Positions 1 through 6,878 of a DNA stretch of 16,347 nt are shown one piece after another. Every line of letters begins with the position of its first letter. Position 1 is the first letter of the stretch. The position numbers were made by a program, and so were the translations under genes. The DNA is from an uncultured Bacteroidaceae bacterium (GTDB lineage: Bacteria; Bacteroidota; Bacteroidia; Bacteroidales; Bacteroidaceae). Location: contig CAKQRW010000054.1 of NCBI GenBank assembly GCA_934271655.1, positions 1 to 16,347 of the forward strand. The letters run 5' to 3'. Below the pieces are notes generated by a model. That model ran no database searches. It was not told the origin of the DNA and worked only from the letters and a program-made list of their open reading frames with translations.

Positions 1-78
1 CCGTTTGCGGCGCTTATAGAGGACATGTGGTCTCTGATATACAAATGGCTTATTGATAATTCAGCAAACACTAATTAG
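1..78 (+). CDS. C-terminal end of an upstream gene (partial)
   Basis: Frame 1 is open from the window edge to a TAG at 76-78 and gives 25 residues ending in KWLIDNSANTN. The other two plus frames close earlier. A good intrinsic terminator pointing the same way begins 24 nt after the stop, which supports a real plus-strand gene ending here. The fragment is too short to assign a family. Confidence 0.45.
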   Translation, partial: PFAALIEDMWSLIYKWLIDNSANTN

Positions 79-101
79 TATATATATAATGTGGAATATG
101 A

Positions 102-153
102 AATCATGGTTGCCGGCATCATAATTGTGAAGCAGCCATGATTCCTTTTTTTT
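102..153 (+). terminator. Intrinsic terminator (or attenuator) ahead of the yczE-like gene
   Basis: AATCATGGTTGC (102-113) pairs with GCAGCCATGATT (132-143) over 12 bp with one G-U pair and an 18-nt loop. CC and eight Ts (146-153) follow. This is a classic Rho-independent terminator on the plus strand. It ends only 19 nt before the next start codon, leaving no room for a promoter between, so it could also attenuate read-through into the next genes. Confidence 0.75.
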
Positions 154-172
154 AACAAATAGCAGATATACC

Positions 173-934
173 ATGAAAAACGTAACGAAGAAAGACATGA
201 TAGTGTCTTTTGTATGGCAGCATGTGTTGCTGCTCATCTCATTGTTTGTGATGACTCTCGGAGTAGCCGTATGCGTGAAGAGCATGCTCGGCTCCAGCGT
301 CATCTCCACTTTGCCCTACGTGTTTGAGACAGCAGGCAAGCAGCATCTTGGTGTTCCGGCGCTGACCATCGGGCAGTACACATACATCATGAACGCCATT
401 TTGGTCCTTGGCCAGATAGCCGTCCTGCGCCGCCGCTTTGAGCCTGTGCAGCTGTTCCAGTTGCTCGTGGGCTTCGTTTTTGGCTCTCTCATAGACCTCA
501 ACATGCTGCTCGCCTCGTGGCTTGTCCCGGCAAGCATGCTCGAAAAGGTGCTGGCGCAAGTCATAGGCTGCACCATCCTCGGCATAGGCATAGCCCTTGA
601 GGTGCGCTGCGGTTCGGTGACAATGCCTGGCGAAGGCTTCCCTGTGGCAGTAAGCCGTGTCACAGGCATAGAGTTTCCTAAGGTCAAGATAGCTGTAGAC
701 TGCACCTTGGTCATCCTCGCAGTCATCTTCTGCTATGTGTTCTTCTCAGCGTGGCAATGGTATATAGTAGGCATAGGCACCCTCTTCGCCATGGTCTATG
801 TGGGAATAGTCGTCAGGATGGTGGGCAAGCATCTTGCTTGGTTTGACAAGACACTGGCCTACCGCCCAGGTTTCCGCAGGTATGTGTACGGCCTTGAAAG
901 GGTGCTTTTCCGTCAGAGATACAAGAACCAGTGA
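173..934 (+). CDS. YczE/YitT-like (DUF6198-type) integral membrane protein
   Basis: A 253-residue, strongly hydrophobic protein with about six predicted membrane segments (roughly 12-34, 67-85, 90-112, 124-143, 172-192, 195-217). The first segment with LFVMTLGVAVCVKSMLGSS and the glycine-rich PGEGFPVAVS stretch near 151-160 recall the YczE/YyaS/YitT group, whose function is unknown. The C-terminal tail is basic (RRYVYGLERVLFRQRYK) and probably cytoplasmic. The stop overlaps the GTG of the helicase gene, so the two are almost certainly co-transcribed. No promoter of the TTTG/TAnnTTTG type is visible upstream, only the terminator at 102-153. The family call is by recall of sequence character; a transport role would be a guess. 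Confidence 0.75.
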   Translation: MKNVTKKDMIVSFVWQHVLLLISLFVMTLGVAVCVKSMLGSSVISTLPYVFETAGKQHLGVPALTIGQYTYIMNAILVLGQIAVLRRRFEPVQLFQLLVGFVFGSLIDLNMLLASWLVPASMLEKVLAQVIGCTILGIGIALEVRCGSVTMPGEGFPVAVSRVTGIEFPKVKIAVDCTLVILAVIFCYVFFSAWQWYIVGIGTLFAMVYVGIVVRMVGKHLAWFDKTLAYRPGFRRYVYGLERVLFRQRYKNQ

Positions 935-3519
935 ACATGCGCATAGAGGAAATAATACACAGGGCCGGGCCATTGCCAGCGTCTGAAATAGCTGGTTCGG
1001 TCAATGATGCCCTTGCAGAGCACGAGTGCGTTGTCATCACGGCCCCGCCTGGAGCCGGCAAGTCCACACTCCTTCCGCTCACCATGATGGAAGGGTTCTG
1101 CCAGCCCTCAGGCTCAGGCCAGGAAGGCGGGCGTGTGCTCATGCTTGAGCCACGCCGTCTTGCCGCACGCCAGATAGCAGAGCGTATGGCCGACATCCTT
1201 GGCGAGAAAGCGGGCCAGACAGTAGGCTACCGTGTGCGCTTCGACAGCAGAGTGTCAGATGCCACACGCATAGAGGTGCTGACAGAGGGGATACTCACGC
1301 GCCGGCTTATAGGCGACCCTGCGCTCGAAGGCGTCTCGGTAGTCATCTTTGACGAGTTTCATGAGCGCAGCCTCAATTCCGACCTGGCCCTGGCCCTCAC
1401 TCGCCAGTGCCAGCAGATTCTCCGTCCCGACCTGAGGATAGTCATCATGTCTGCCACAATAGATACGGCAGGCATCTGCGCCTCGCTCCGTGCCCCCCTC
1501 ATCGAGAGCGGCGGGCGGATGCATCCTGTCGAGGTGGTGCATGCGGCAGAAGACACCTGCCCCTCAGAAGTGGCGCGTGCGGTGGCGGCCGCCATCTCTC
1601 GCGCTCACAGGCAACATGATGGCGACATTCTGGCCTTTCTGCCCGGACAGGGCGAGATACAGCAGTGCGCGCAGCTGCTTGACGAGAGCCTGGCACCCAC
1701 ATCCGTCTGTCCTCTCTATGGCAGTCTGTCCCCTCAGCAGCAGCGTCATGCCATAGCCCCGTCGGCAGCAGGCGAGCGCAAGGTGGTGCTTGCCACTCCC
1801 ATAGCAGAGACTTCAGTCACCATCGAGGGTGTGCGCATAGTCATCGACTCTGGCTATTGCCGCAAGCAGGTCTTTGATGCGCGTACAGGTCTCAGCCATC
1901 TTGACACGGTGCGCATCAGCCACGACATGGCTGTGCAGCGTGCCGGCCGTGCTGGCCGAGTGTCGTCTGGCATATGCTACCGCCTGTGGACAAAGGCCAC
2001 GGAGCATAAGATGGTCGAGCAGCGCATGCCTGAGATATCAGAGGCCGATCTTGCTCCGATGGCGCTGAGTGTGGCAGCTTTTGGCGAAAACGATGTGATG
2101 TCCCTTCCTTGGCTCACACCTCCGCCTGCATCAGCTGTGGCGCGTGCGCAGCAGCTGCTCCGTCTTCTTGGCGCCATAGATGAGGCTTCGCGCATCACGC
2201 AGACAGGCATGCGCATGTCTCAGCTTCCGTGCCATCCGCGCATGTCGAGGATGATGATAGGCACACAGATGCCTCATGACGGCAAAGGACAGGAAGACAG
2301 CCATAAGAGCCGCGGCGTGAATGAAAGCTTTGCTGCCCGGTTGAGCAGTCTCGCTTGTGATGTGGCAGCCGTGCTTGAAGAAAAGGATCCCATGGCTGAA
2401 TCGGCGGGCGCAAGCACAGACCTCAGTCTACGTGTGAGCCTTCTCCGCACCGCGCGCAGGCGCAAGTCATTGGGGCGCTGGGCTCGTGTGGCACAGATAG
2501 CCCATGAGTATGTGCGCATGATGAGGGTAGCGGAAGACAATGCCGATGTCCTTCCCGAGGAGATAGGCCAGCTTGTGGCCTTGGCTTACCCTGAGCGTGT
2601 GGCCAAAGCGGTGGATGACATAGGGCACTACCGCTTGTCAAGCGGCGGCACCGTTCAGCTTGACAAAGACGACCCTCTCACCTCTTGCCCCTGGATAGCC
2701 ATAGCCTCGCTCAATGTGTCGGAGAAGAGCAGCAGGGTCTTCCTCGCAGCTCCCTTGCGAGCAGAAGATATGTGTACCAGTCTGCGTGACAATGTCTCAT
2801 GGGACTCGAAGAGCGGCTCTGTCGTCATGCGCAGAGAACGTGTCGTGGGCGTGCTGGTGGTGGAGTCTTGGCCTATGCACGATGTCGGCAGGGAGTCTGT
2901 CGTGTCGGTCATCTGCTCTGCGGCAGAGAGAGATGGACGCAGCATGTTTGACTGGAATGATAGCGTGGCCCGTCTTCAGCAGCGTGTGCAGACCGTGGCC
3001 GAATGGCATCCCGAACTCTCGTTGCCAGATGTCTCCACCGACACCTTGCTGTCCACAGCCCAGTCGTGGCTGCCGTTTTATCTTGAGCAGGGAGGGCGCG
3101 TCCGCACCACAGCGGCTGAGCTGAAGAAGATAAACATGGCCGAGGTGATATGGGCGCTGATACCGTATGAGCAGCAGCAAGAGATAGACAGGCTTGCGCC
3201 AACGCACATACAGGTGCCCACGGGCAGCAGGATAAGGATAGACTACCGTCAGGGAGCTGCGGCTCCCGTGCTCAGTGTCCGTCTGCAGGAATGCTTCGGG
3301 ATGGAGAAGACTCCATGTGTCAACGGAGGCCGTCAGCCAGTGCTGATGGAGTTGTTGTCTCCTGGCTATAAGCCAGTCCAGCTCACGCAGGATTTGAGCA
3401 GCTTCTGGCAAAACGCCTATTTTGAGGTGCGCAAGGAACTGCGTCGCAGGTATCCCAAGCATTACTGGCCAGAGAATCCCTTGGAGGCAGAGGCAGTGAG
3501 AGGCGTCAGAAGAAAATAG
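931..3519 (+). CDS. hrpB: ATP-dependent RNA helicase HrpB
   Basis: An 862-residue DExH helicase with family-typical length. Walker A APPGAGKST is at 38-46, the DEFHERS motif at about 141-147 (DEFH is usual for HrpB), SAT at 174-176 and QRAGRAGR (motif VI) at 336-343. After the two RecA-like domains come a helicase-associated domain and an HrpB-type C-terminal region ending in a Trp-, Arg- and Pro-rich segment (PKHYWPENP). HrpB is widespread but its cellular RNA substrate is poorly defined. The GTG start at 931 gives a 4-bp GTGA overlap with the preceding stop, typical of translational coupling; an ATG two codons later (937) would serve equally well. No frameshift or missing motif was seen. 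Confidence 0.95.
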   Translation: MNMRIEEIIHRAGPLPASEIAGSVNDALAEHECVVITAPPGAGKSTLLPLTMMEGFCQPSGSGQEGGRVLMLEPRRLAARQIAERMADILGEKAGQTVGYRVRFDSRVSDATRIEVLTEGILTRRLIGDPALEGVSVVIFDEFHERSLNSDLALALTRQCQQILRPDLRIVIMSATIDTAGICASLRAPLIESGGRMHPVEVVHAAEDTCPSEVARAVAAAISRAHRQHDGDILAFLPGQGEIQQCAQLLDESLAPTSVCPLYGSLSPQQQRHAIAPSAAGERKVVLATPIAETSVTIEGVRIVIDSGYCRKQVFDARTGLSHLDTVRISHDMAVQRAGRAGRVSSGICYRLWTKATEHKMVEQRMPEISEADLAPMALSVAAFGENDVMSLPWLTPPPASAVARAQQLLRLLGAIDEASRITQTGMRMSQLPCHPRMSRMMIGTQMPHDGKGQEDSHKSRGVNESFAARLSSLACDVAAVLEEKDPMAESAGASTDLSLRVSLLRTARRRKSLGRWARVAQIAHEYVRMMRVAEDNADVLPEEIGQLVALAYPERVAKAVDDIGHYRLSSGGTVQLDKDDPLTSCPWIAIASLNVSEKSSRVFLAAPLRAEDMCTSLRDNVSWDSKSGSVVMRRERVVGVLVVESWPMHDVGRESVVSVICSAAERDGRSMFDWNDSVARLQQRVQTVAEWHPELSLPDVSTDTLLSTAQSWLPFYLEQGGRVRTTAAELKKINMAEVIWALIPYEQQQEIDRLAPTHIQVPTGSRIRIDYRQGAAAPVLSVRLQECFGMEKTPCVNGGRQPVLMELLSPGYKPVQLTQDLSSFWQNAYFEVRKELRRRYPKHYWPENPLEAEAVRGVRRK

Positions 3520-3522
3520 CCA

Positions 3523-3560
3523 GAGTCCGTGCTGCAGGAGAACGGACTCGCCTTTCTTAT
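3523..3560 (+). terminator. Stem-loop terminator after hrpB
   Basis: GAGTCCGT (3523-3530) and ACGGACTC (3542-3549) form a perfect 8-bp stem with an 11-nt loop, starting 3 nt after the hrpB stop. It is followed by GCCTTTCTTAT, a modest T-rich tail. A second small stem (GCCTTT 3550-3555 with AAAGGC 3562-3567) lies just beyond. Confidence 0.6.
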
Positions 3561-3564
3561 AAAA

Positions 3565-3666
3565 GGCAAAAGCCTGTCGTGAACGGGCAAATGCCAGTCA
3601 GGCCATGCCGCAATCTACGGTAATTGATAGGGGATAGATGCGTATTGTCGCATTTGTCCCCTTATC
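3565..3666. other. Structured intergenic DNA: degenerate repeat and long hairpin
   Basis: GGCAAAAGCCTGTC (3565-3578) recurs 21 bp on as GGCAAATGCCAGTC (3586-3599), 12 of 14 bases alike. Then comes a long imperfect hairpin: GATAGGGGA (3626-3634) pairs with TCCCC-T-TATC (3657-3666), and inside it ATGCG (3638-3642) pairs with CGCAT (3649-3653) around a 6-nt loop. It has no T-run and lies upstream of the sigma-gene promoter, so it is not in that gene's leader. Its role is unknown; it could be a second terminator for hrpB read-through. Confidence 0.4.
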
Positions 3667-3699
3667 CATATAGTCAAAAACCGCTTTTTGTTCAAAAAA

Positions 3700-3731
3700 C
3701 TTGTAAATATAAAAAAAAAGCCGTAAGTTTG
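3700..3731 (+). promoter_or_regulatory. Bacteroidetes-type promoter of the sigma/macro-like gene
   Basis: The -7 box TAAGTTTG (3724-3731) fits TAnnTTTG exactly. CTTG (3700-3703) sits 20 nt upstream in the -33 position (consensus TTTG), with an A-rich spacer. Transcription would start around 3737, leaving a leader of about 33 nt. Confidence 0.7.
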
Positions 3732-3769
3732 CCATGCAAAGACATTATATGAGCAATATGTACTAATGT

Positions 3770-4858
3770 ATGGAAAACGAAATATCGCATTTGACAGACG
3801 AGGAGATACTCCGTGGATTCAAGCAAGGAAACGGAAGGGTGGTGAAAGAATACTACTATGGTTATTGCCGTGTGGCTTACGCCATCTATAACAGGCAGTA
3901 TGGTCTTGCCAGCAAGTATGGCATGGATTTCTACTCTCTCGCGCATGAGTATTACCTGTATCTGTGCAAACACGACTTCAAGCCGCTTGAGGCTCGCAAG
4001 CCCACCATGTCGCTCAAGACATGGATGGTGAACGGCTTCCGCTATCTCCTGCTCGACCGCCTGAAGGGCACAAAGAAAGAGCGTCTCTTCGAGAGTTTCG
4101 AGCAGAGGCAGGAGACGACAGGCATGCAAGTGGACATCGTGGACAATGAGTATGCCCAAGAATTCCGCAAGGTGGTCAGGGAGATATGCGTGTCTTACCT
4201 TGGGCGCGACAGCAAGAACTCGCTCATCTTGCAGATGCTATTGGTGGAAGGCTTCAAGGGCAAGGAGGTGGCGGAGCAGCTGGGCATGACCCCTTCTGCA
4301 GTAACACAGAGATACCAGAAGGTGATGCACGATGTTGTCATACCTTATTTCAAGAGATATTTCACGTTCGAGGAAAACACCGTGATGTCATCATACGAGG
4401 ATTACTGCGCAGAGGCACCAGCTTGCTCATTCTTCGAAACATCAAATAATGCTATTATGGACAGAAAGGCTGTTGAGGTGAGAACCACTCCTGAATGGAT
4501 TGATTCTCTCAAGGAAAATGAAGTGTTTGTCTTTGGCAGCAACCTGGAAGGCATGCATGGCGGCGGAGCTGCCCGTGTGGCCTGCCTCAGGTTTGGCGCT
4601 GTCATTGGGCAGGGTGTAGGTATGCAGGGGCAGAGCTACGGCATCCCTACGATGCAGGGTGGCGTGGAGACCATACGCCCGTATGTGGACGAGTTCGTGA
4701 GTTATGCCAAGTCGCATCCCGAAAAGACGTTCTATGTCACTCCCATCGGATGCGGCATTGCAGGATTTGACGCATCAGACATAGCTCCTCTCTTCCGCAA
4801 TGCCGTAGATGTCAGCAATGTCTGCTTGCCAGCCTCTTTCTGGGAAGAACTGGAATAA
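3770..4858 (+). CDS. Sigma-70-like protein fused to a macrodomain-like (A1S_2505-type) C-terminal domain
   Basis: This 362-residue protein has two parts. Residues about 8-100 resemble sigma region 2 (SLAHEYYLYL, then LKTWMVNGFRYLLLDRLKG). Residues about 155-195 form a region-4-like helix-turn-helix (GKEVAEQLGMTPSAVTQRYQKV). After a linker (about 200-245), residues 250-360 match a small alpha/beta domain seen in phage-type A1S_2505 proteins, with FGSNLEGMHGGGAAR at 255-269, SYGIPT, and IGCGIAGF at 326-333. The glycine-rich loops resemble the ADP-ribose-binding loops of macrodomains; ligand binding is inference. The length, about twice an ECF sigma factor, reflects the extra domain. No Shine-Dalgarno is seen, as is common in Bacteroidetes. 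No anti-sigma gene is adjacent. It could be a transcription factor gated by a nucleotide ligand; an internal ATG at codon 230 might also give the C-terminal domain alone. Confidence 0.75.
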   Translation: MENEISHLTDEEILRGFKQGNGRVVKEYYYGYCRVAYAIYNRQYGLASKYGMDFYSLAHEYYLYLCKHDFKPLEARKPTMSLKTWMVNGFRYLLLDRLKGTKKERLFESFEQRQETTGMQVDIVDNEYAQEFRKVVREICVSYLGRDSKNSLILQMLLVEGFKGKEVAEQLGMTPSAVTQRYQKVMHDVVIPYFKRYFTFEENTVMSSYEDYCAEAPACSFFETSNNAIMDRKAVEVRTTPEWIDSLKENEVFVFGSNLEGMHGGGAARVACLRFGAVIGQGVGMQGQSYGIPTMQGGVETIRPYVDEFVSYAKSHPEKTFYVTPIGCGIAGFDASDIAPLFRNAVDVSNVCLPASFWEELE

Positions 4859-4899
4859 GCGCGCATGGGTGCATGCATGTAATGCTGGCTATGCTTGGA

Positions 4900-4943
4900 A
4901 GCGCAAGGGAGGGACTGCATCTCGGCAGTCCCTCCCTTGCGCT
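4900..4943. terminator. Perfect 19-bp stem-loop between convergent genes
   Basis: The 19 bases at 4900-4918 (beginning AGCGCAAGGG) are the exact reverse complement of 4925-4943, with a 6-nt loop ATCTCG. The element lies between the ends of two convergent genes (4858 and 5006), so it probably ends transcription from both sides, although neither flank has a T-run. Confidence 0.75.
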
Positions 4944-5020
4944 TGTGATGTCAATTATCTCTATTTGTGATGTCAATTATCTCTATTTGTCCTTGTCATT
5001 TTCCTCTACTTGTCCTCGTC
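4944..5020. repeat. 22-bp direct repeat at the 3' end of the VWA gene
   Basis: Two identical 22-bp units (4944-4965 and 4966-4987) begin TGTGATGTCAATTATC. A degenerate third unit of 23 bp (from 4988, TGTCCTTGTCATTTTCC) and the start of a fourth (from 5011, TGTCCTCGTCAAAAT) follow. The last two run into the final codons of the minus-strand VWA gene, so the array may have reshaped its C-terminus. Confidence 0.75.
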
Positions 5021-5632
5021 AAAATAGCTGCCAGGCGCCATGACGCAGTCGGATGCCATGCAGTCGTTGAAGCGCATTCTCGCCTTCCTGTCTCTTGCGA
5101 ACATCTCCTTGGTGCCTTCAGCGTCTTCTGCAAACTGCAGGTGGTTGTCTATGCCCATGCCCATGGCTATGTTCTCCACATCAAGATTGTCTGTGCCGAT
5201 GAAAGTGAAAGTCCAGTTCTGCTTCTTCAGCTTCTCTATCAGGTTCTTCACCATATGCAGGCTATACTCACGGCTGCAGTTCTCCTCGCCATCGGTGATG
5301 ATAGTCATCAGCACCGAGTCGTCGGCAGTGGTCTGTGCGTTTATCTTGGCTATGCCCATGCCTATGGCGTCGTATAGCGGAGTGGCTCCGCCAGGCTGGT
5401 AGTCTTTCTTTGTGAGGAGGCGGATGTCAGAGGCTGGCTGGTTGTCAAGCAGCATCTTGGTGTGGTCGCTGTCAAATGTGATGAGCGTCACCCTCTGCTC
5501 CATGTCCTTGTGATGCTTCTGCATCTTGCTGATGGTCTCCAGCGTCTCGTTTATTCCGGCCAGTGCCTGCTTTTCAATGATGCTCATGCTGCCACTCTCA
5601 TCTACTACCAAAAGATTGAATACTCTTTTCAT
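5006..5632 (-). CDS. VWA-domain (von Willebrand factor A) protein, cytosolic
   Basis: A 208-residue protein that is almost entirely one VWA domain. The metal-ion-dependent adhesion site looks complete: DESGS at 11-15 (D11, S13, S15), T84 in GGATPLYDA and D114 in ITDGEEN. There is no signal peptide or membrane segment, so it is probably intracellular, as in TerY-like proteins that act as partners of chemical-stress or conflict proteins; that comparison is inference. The last residues (FDEDK) are acidic and fall in a repeat array. A G-rich ribosome site (AAGGGGGAAAGACT) precedes the ATG at 5632. It converges on the sigma/macro-like gene and has its own likely promoter about 120 nt upstream. The ligand is unknown. 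Confidence 0.85.
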   Translation of the reverse strand: MKRVFNLLVVDESGSMSIIEKQALAGINETLETISKMQKHHKDMEQRVTLITFDSDHTKMLLDNQPASDIRLLTKKDYQPGGATPLYDAIGMGIAKINAQTTADDSVLMTIITDGEENCSREYSLHMVKNLIEKLKKQNWTFTFIGTDNLDVENIAMGMGIDNHLQFAEDAEGTKEMFARDRKARMRFNDCMASDCVMAPGSYFDEDK

Positions 5633-5753
5633 AGTCTTTCCCCCTTATTATGTATTTTGTTGTTAAATGTTAAGTGAACTGTTTTCTCTTGCGCTCCGTT
5701 TGCTTCGTTGCTGTCTTGGTGCGCTTGTAATCTTTATAAGAAGAAAAGAGATG

Positions 5754-5761
5754 CAAAATTA
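5754..5761 (-). promoter_or_regulatory. Probable -7 box for the VWA gene
   Basis: Minus-strand TAATTTTG fits TAnnTTTG. No TTTG is present at the expected -33 spacing, where an A-tract lies instead; the nearest TTTTG is about 31 nt upstream. The leader would be about 115 nt. The call rests mainly on the -7 match. Confidence 0.4.
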
Positions 5762-5801
5762 AGTGGCGCGGTGCATTTTTTTTTGTAATTGACAAAATAC
5801 A

Positions 5802-5827
5802 GAAACGAGCAGAAGTCCGCTCGTTTC
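5802..5827 (-). terminator. Hairpin upstream of the VWA promoter
   Basis: GAAACGAGC (5802-5810) and GCTCGTTTC (5819-5827) form a perfect 9-bp stem with an 8-nt loop. On the minus strand it is followed by TGTATTTTGTC, so it could stop read-through from the operon to the right before the VWA promoter. The stretch 5828-5905 is AT-rich with nothing else recognised. Confidence 0.5.
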
Positions 5828-5909
5828 CATATTGTTACCTATATTATATATAGAGATGTCCAACTTCTTGATATTCAGTCAAGATTTAAATCAGAGCGAG
5901 TCACGTTTT

Positions 5910-6033
5910 GTAATCCTAAGGTTTTCGTATCGTAATCCTAATGATTCCGTATCGTAATCCTAAGGTTTTCGTATCGTAATCCTAATGATTCCGTATCGTA
6001 ATCCTAAGGTTTTCGTATTGTAATCCTAAGGTT
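5910..6033. repeat. 22-bp tandem array with alternating unit types
   Basis: Five full 22-bp units start at 5910, 5932, 5954, 5976 and 5998, and a partial one at 6020. Every unit begins GTAATCCTAA. Units 1, 3 and 5 continue GGTTTTCGTAT, while units 2 and 4 continue TGATTCCGTAT, so the true repeat is 44 bp (A-B-A-B-A). There are no unique spacers. It lies between the VWA gene's upstream region and the alkD-like terminator and encodes nothing convincing. Confidence 0.9.
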
Positions 6034-6052
6034 GGTCAGCGATGAATGAGAA

Positions 6053-6078
6053 GAGGCATACCCCAAAGGATATGCCTC
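6053..6078 (-). terminator. Stem-loop at the end of the NAD/repair operon
   Basis: GAGGCATA (6053-6060) and TATGCCTC (6071-6078) form an 8-bp perfect stem around a 10-nt loop, 7 nt past the last stop codon. The minus strand continues TTCTCATTC. It probably ends the operon that begins at about 12050. Confidence 0.6.
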
Positions 6079-6085
6079 GTGTCCT

Positions 6086-6787
6086 CTATGCGTGTGATTT
6101 CAGTGAGCGTAGGTAGTCTTTCTGCTTGTCTGTAATCCTGTAGCTTTCGATGGCTTTCTGGATGGTCTTGCTGTGTGTCCATGCGGCAAGCACCTTGCGC
6201 TCCAGGTATGGCACAGCCGCGTCCCATTGCTTGGCCAGTGCTGTGGCAAAGAACCATGCCACCATCATCCTTACGTAGTAATCCTCATTCCGTGCCGCAG
6301 CCGGTATGCCGAGGTATTCTGGCTGGAAATCCTTGTCAAGAAAGTGCGACATGAGCGTCTCCAAGCCGAAGCGGCAAGTGTATGTGTGGGCCGACTTGCT
6401 CCATTCCTTCACTTTGTCCAAGAGCCTGTCTTTGTGTCTGGCAAAGACCTTTGGCGACAGTATGTCGCACACGGCCCAGTTGTCCACGTATGGCAGAAAG
6501 GTGTCAGTCTGGCGGATACATTCGTCATAGTCCTTGCCCATCGAGATGAGAATGGCATGGAGCATATTCTCGTCATAGTAGCGGTGCGGCAGCTGTGCCA
6601 TGAAGCTGGCGCACTCTGCTTCCTTGATGAAAGACTTGGCGAAGGCGCGTAGCTGCGGCACCCGTATGCCGATGATGCTGTGTTGCGGCACGCCTGGCGT
6701 CAGTCTAGACTGGAAAGCGGCGTAAGCCTTGTCTTGCATGGCGAAGAGCCTTTCCTGCAGTGGAGTCATGCTTGTCTGTGTGTCCAT
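6086..6787 (-). CDS. AlkD-family DNA alkylation repair protein (DNA glycosylase)
   Basis: A 233-residue, all-helical protein of HEAT-like repeats, the usual size for AlkD. Members remove N3- and N7-alkylated purines from DNA by hydrolysing the glycosidic bond. The family start PxxxxIGIRVPQLRAFAK is clear at 34-51. W104 and D108 in DNWAVCD have the W-x3-D spacing of the AlkD catalytic Trp/Asp pair. The C-terminal half has the expected YYVRMMVAWFFA segment. The ATG at 6787 is preceded by GAGGGGAG at good spacing. It lies 91 nt after the Ca2+ ATPase with no promoter-like box between, so it is probably the last gene of the NAD-related operon. Base-repair chemistry parallels that of the NADAR proteins upstream. 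Confidence 0.9.
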   Translation of the reverse strand: MDTQTSMTPLQERLFAMQDKAYAAFQSRLTPGVPQHSIIGIRVPQLRAFAKSFIKEAECASFMAQLPHRYYDENMLHAILISMGKDYDECIRQTDTFLPYVDNWAVCDILSPKVFARHKDRLLDKVKEWSKSAHTYTCRFGLETLMSHFLDKDFQPEYLGIPAAARNEDYYVRMMVAWFFATALAKQWDAAVPYLERKVLAAWTHSKTIQKAIESYRITDKQKDYLRSLKSHA

Positions 6788-6878
6788 GATGTTTCTCCCC
6801 TCATGTGGCAGGGGCTTAATGAGTTACTGAATGTGCCGTTGGCAATGTGAATGTCGTGTGTGCCCATGTGAGCCAATG

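Noticed and set aside
70..79. Palindrome ACTAATTAGT resembling the operator at 12062-12078
   Set aside because: It shares ACTAA/TTAGT halves but lacks the 3-bp centre and overlaps the end of a coding region, so it is probably chance in AT-rich DNA.
5910..6033. Possible CRISPR array or phage attachment site
   Set aside because: Contiguous repeats without spacers, and no integrase gene or tRNA nearby.
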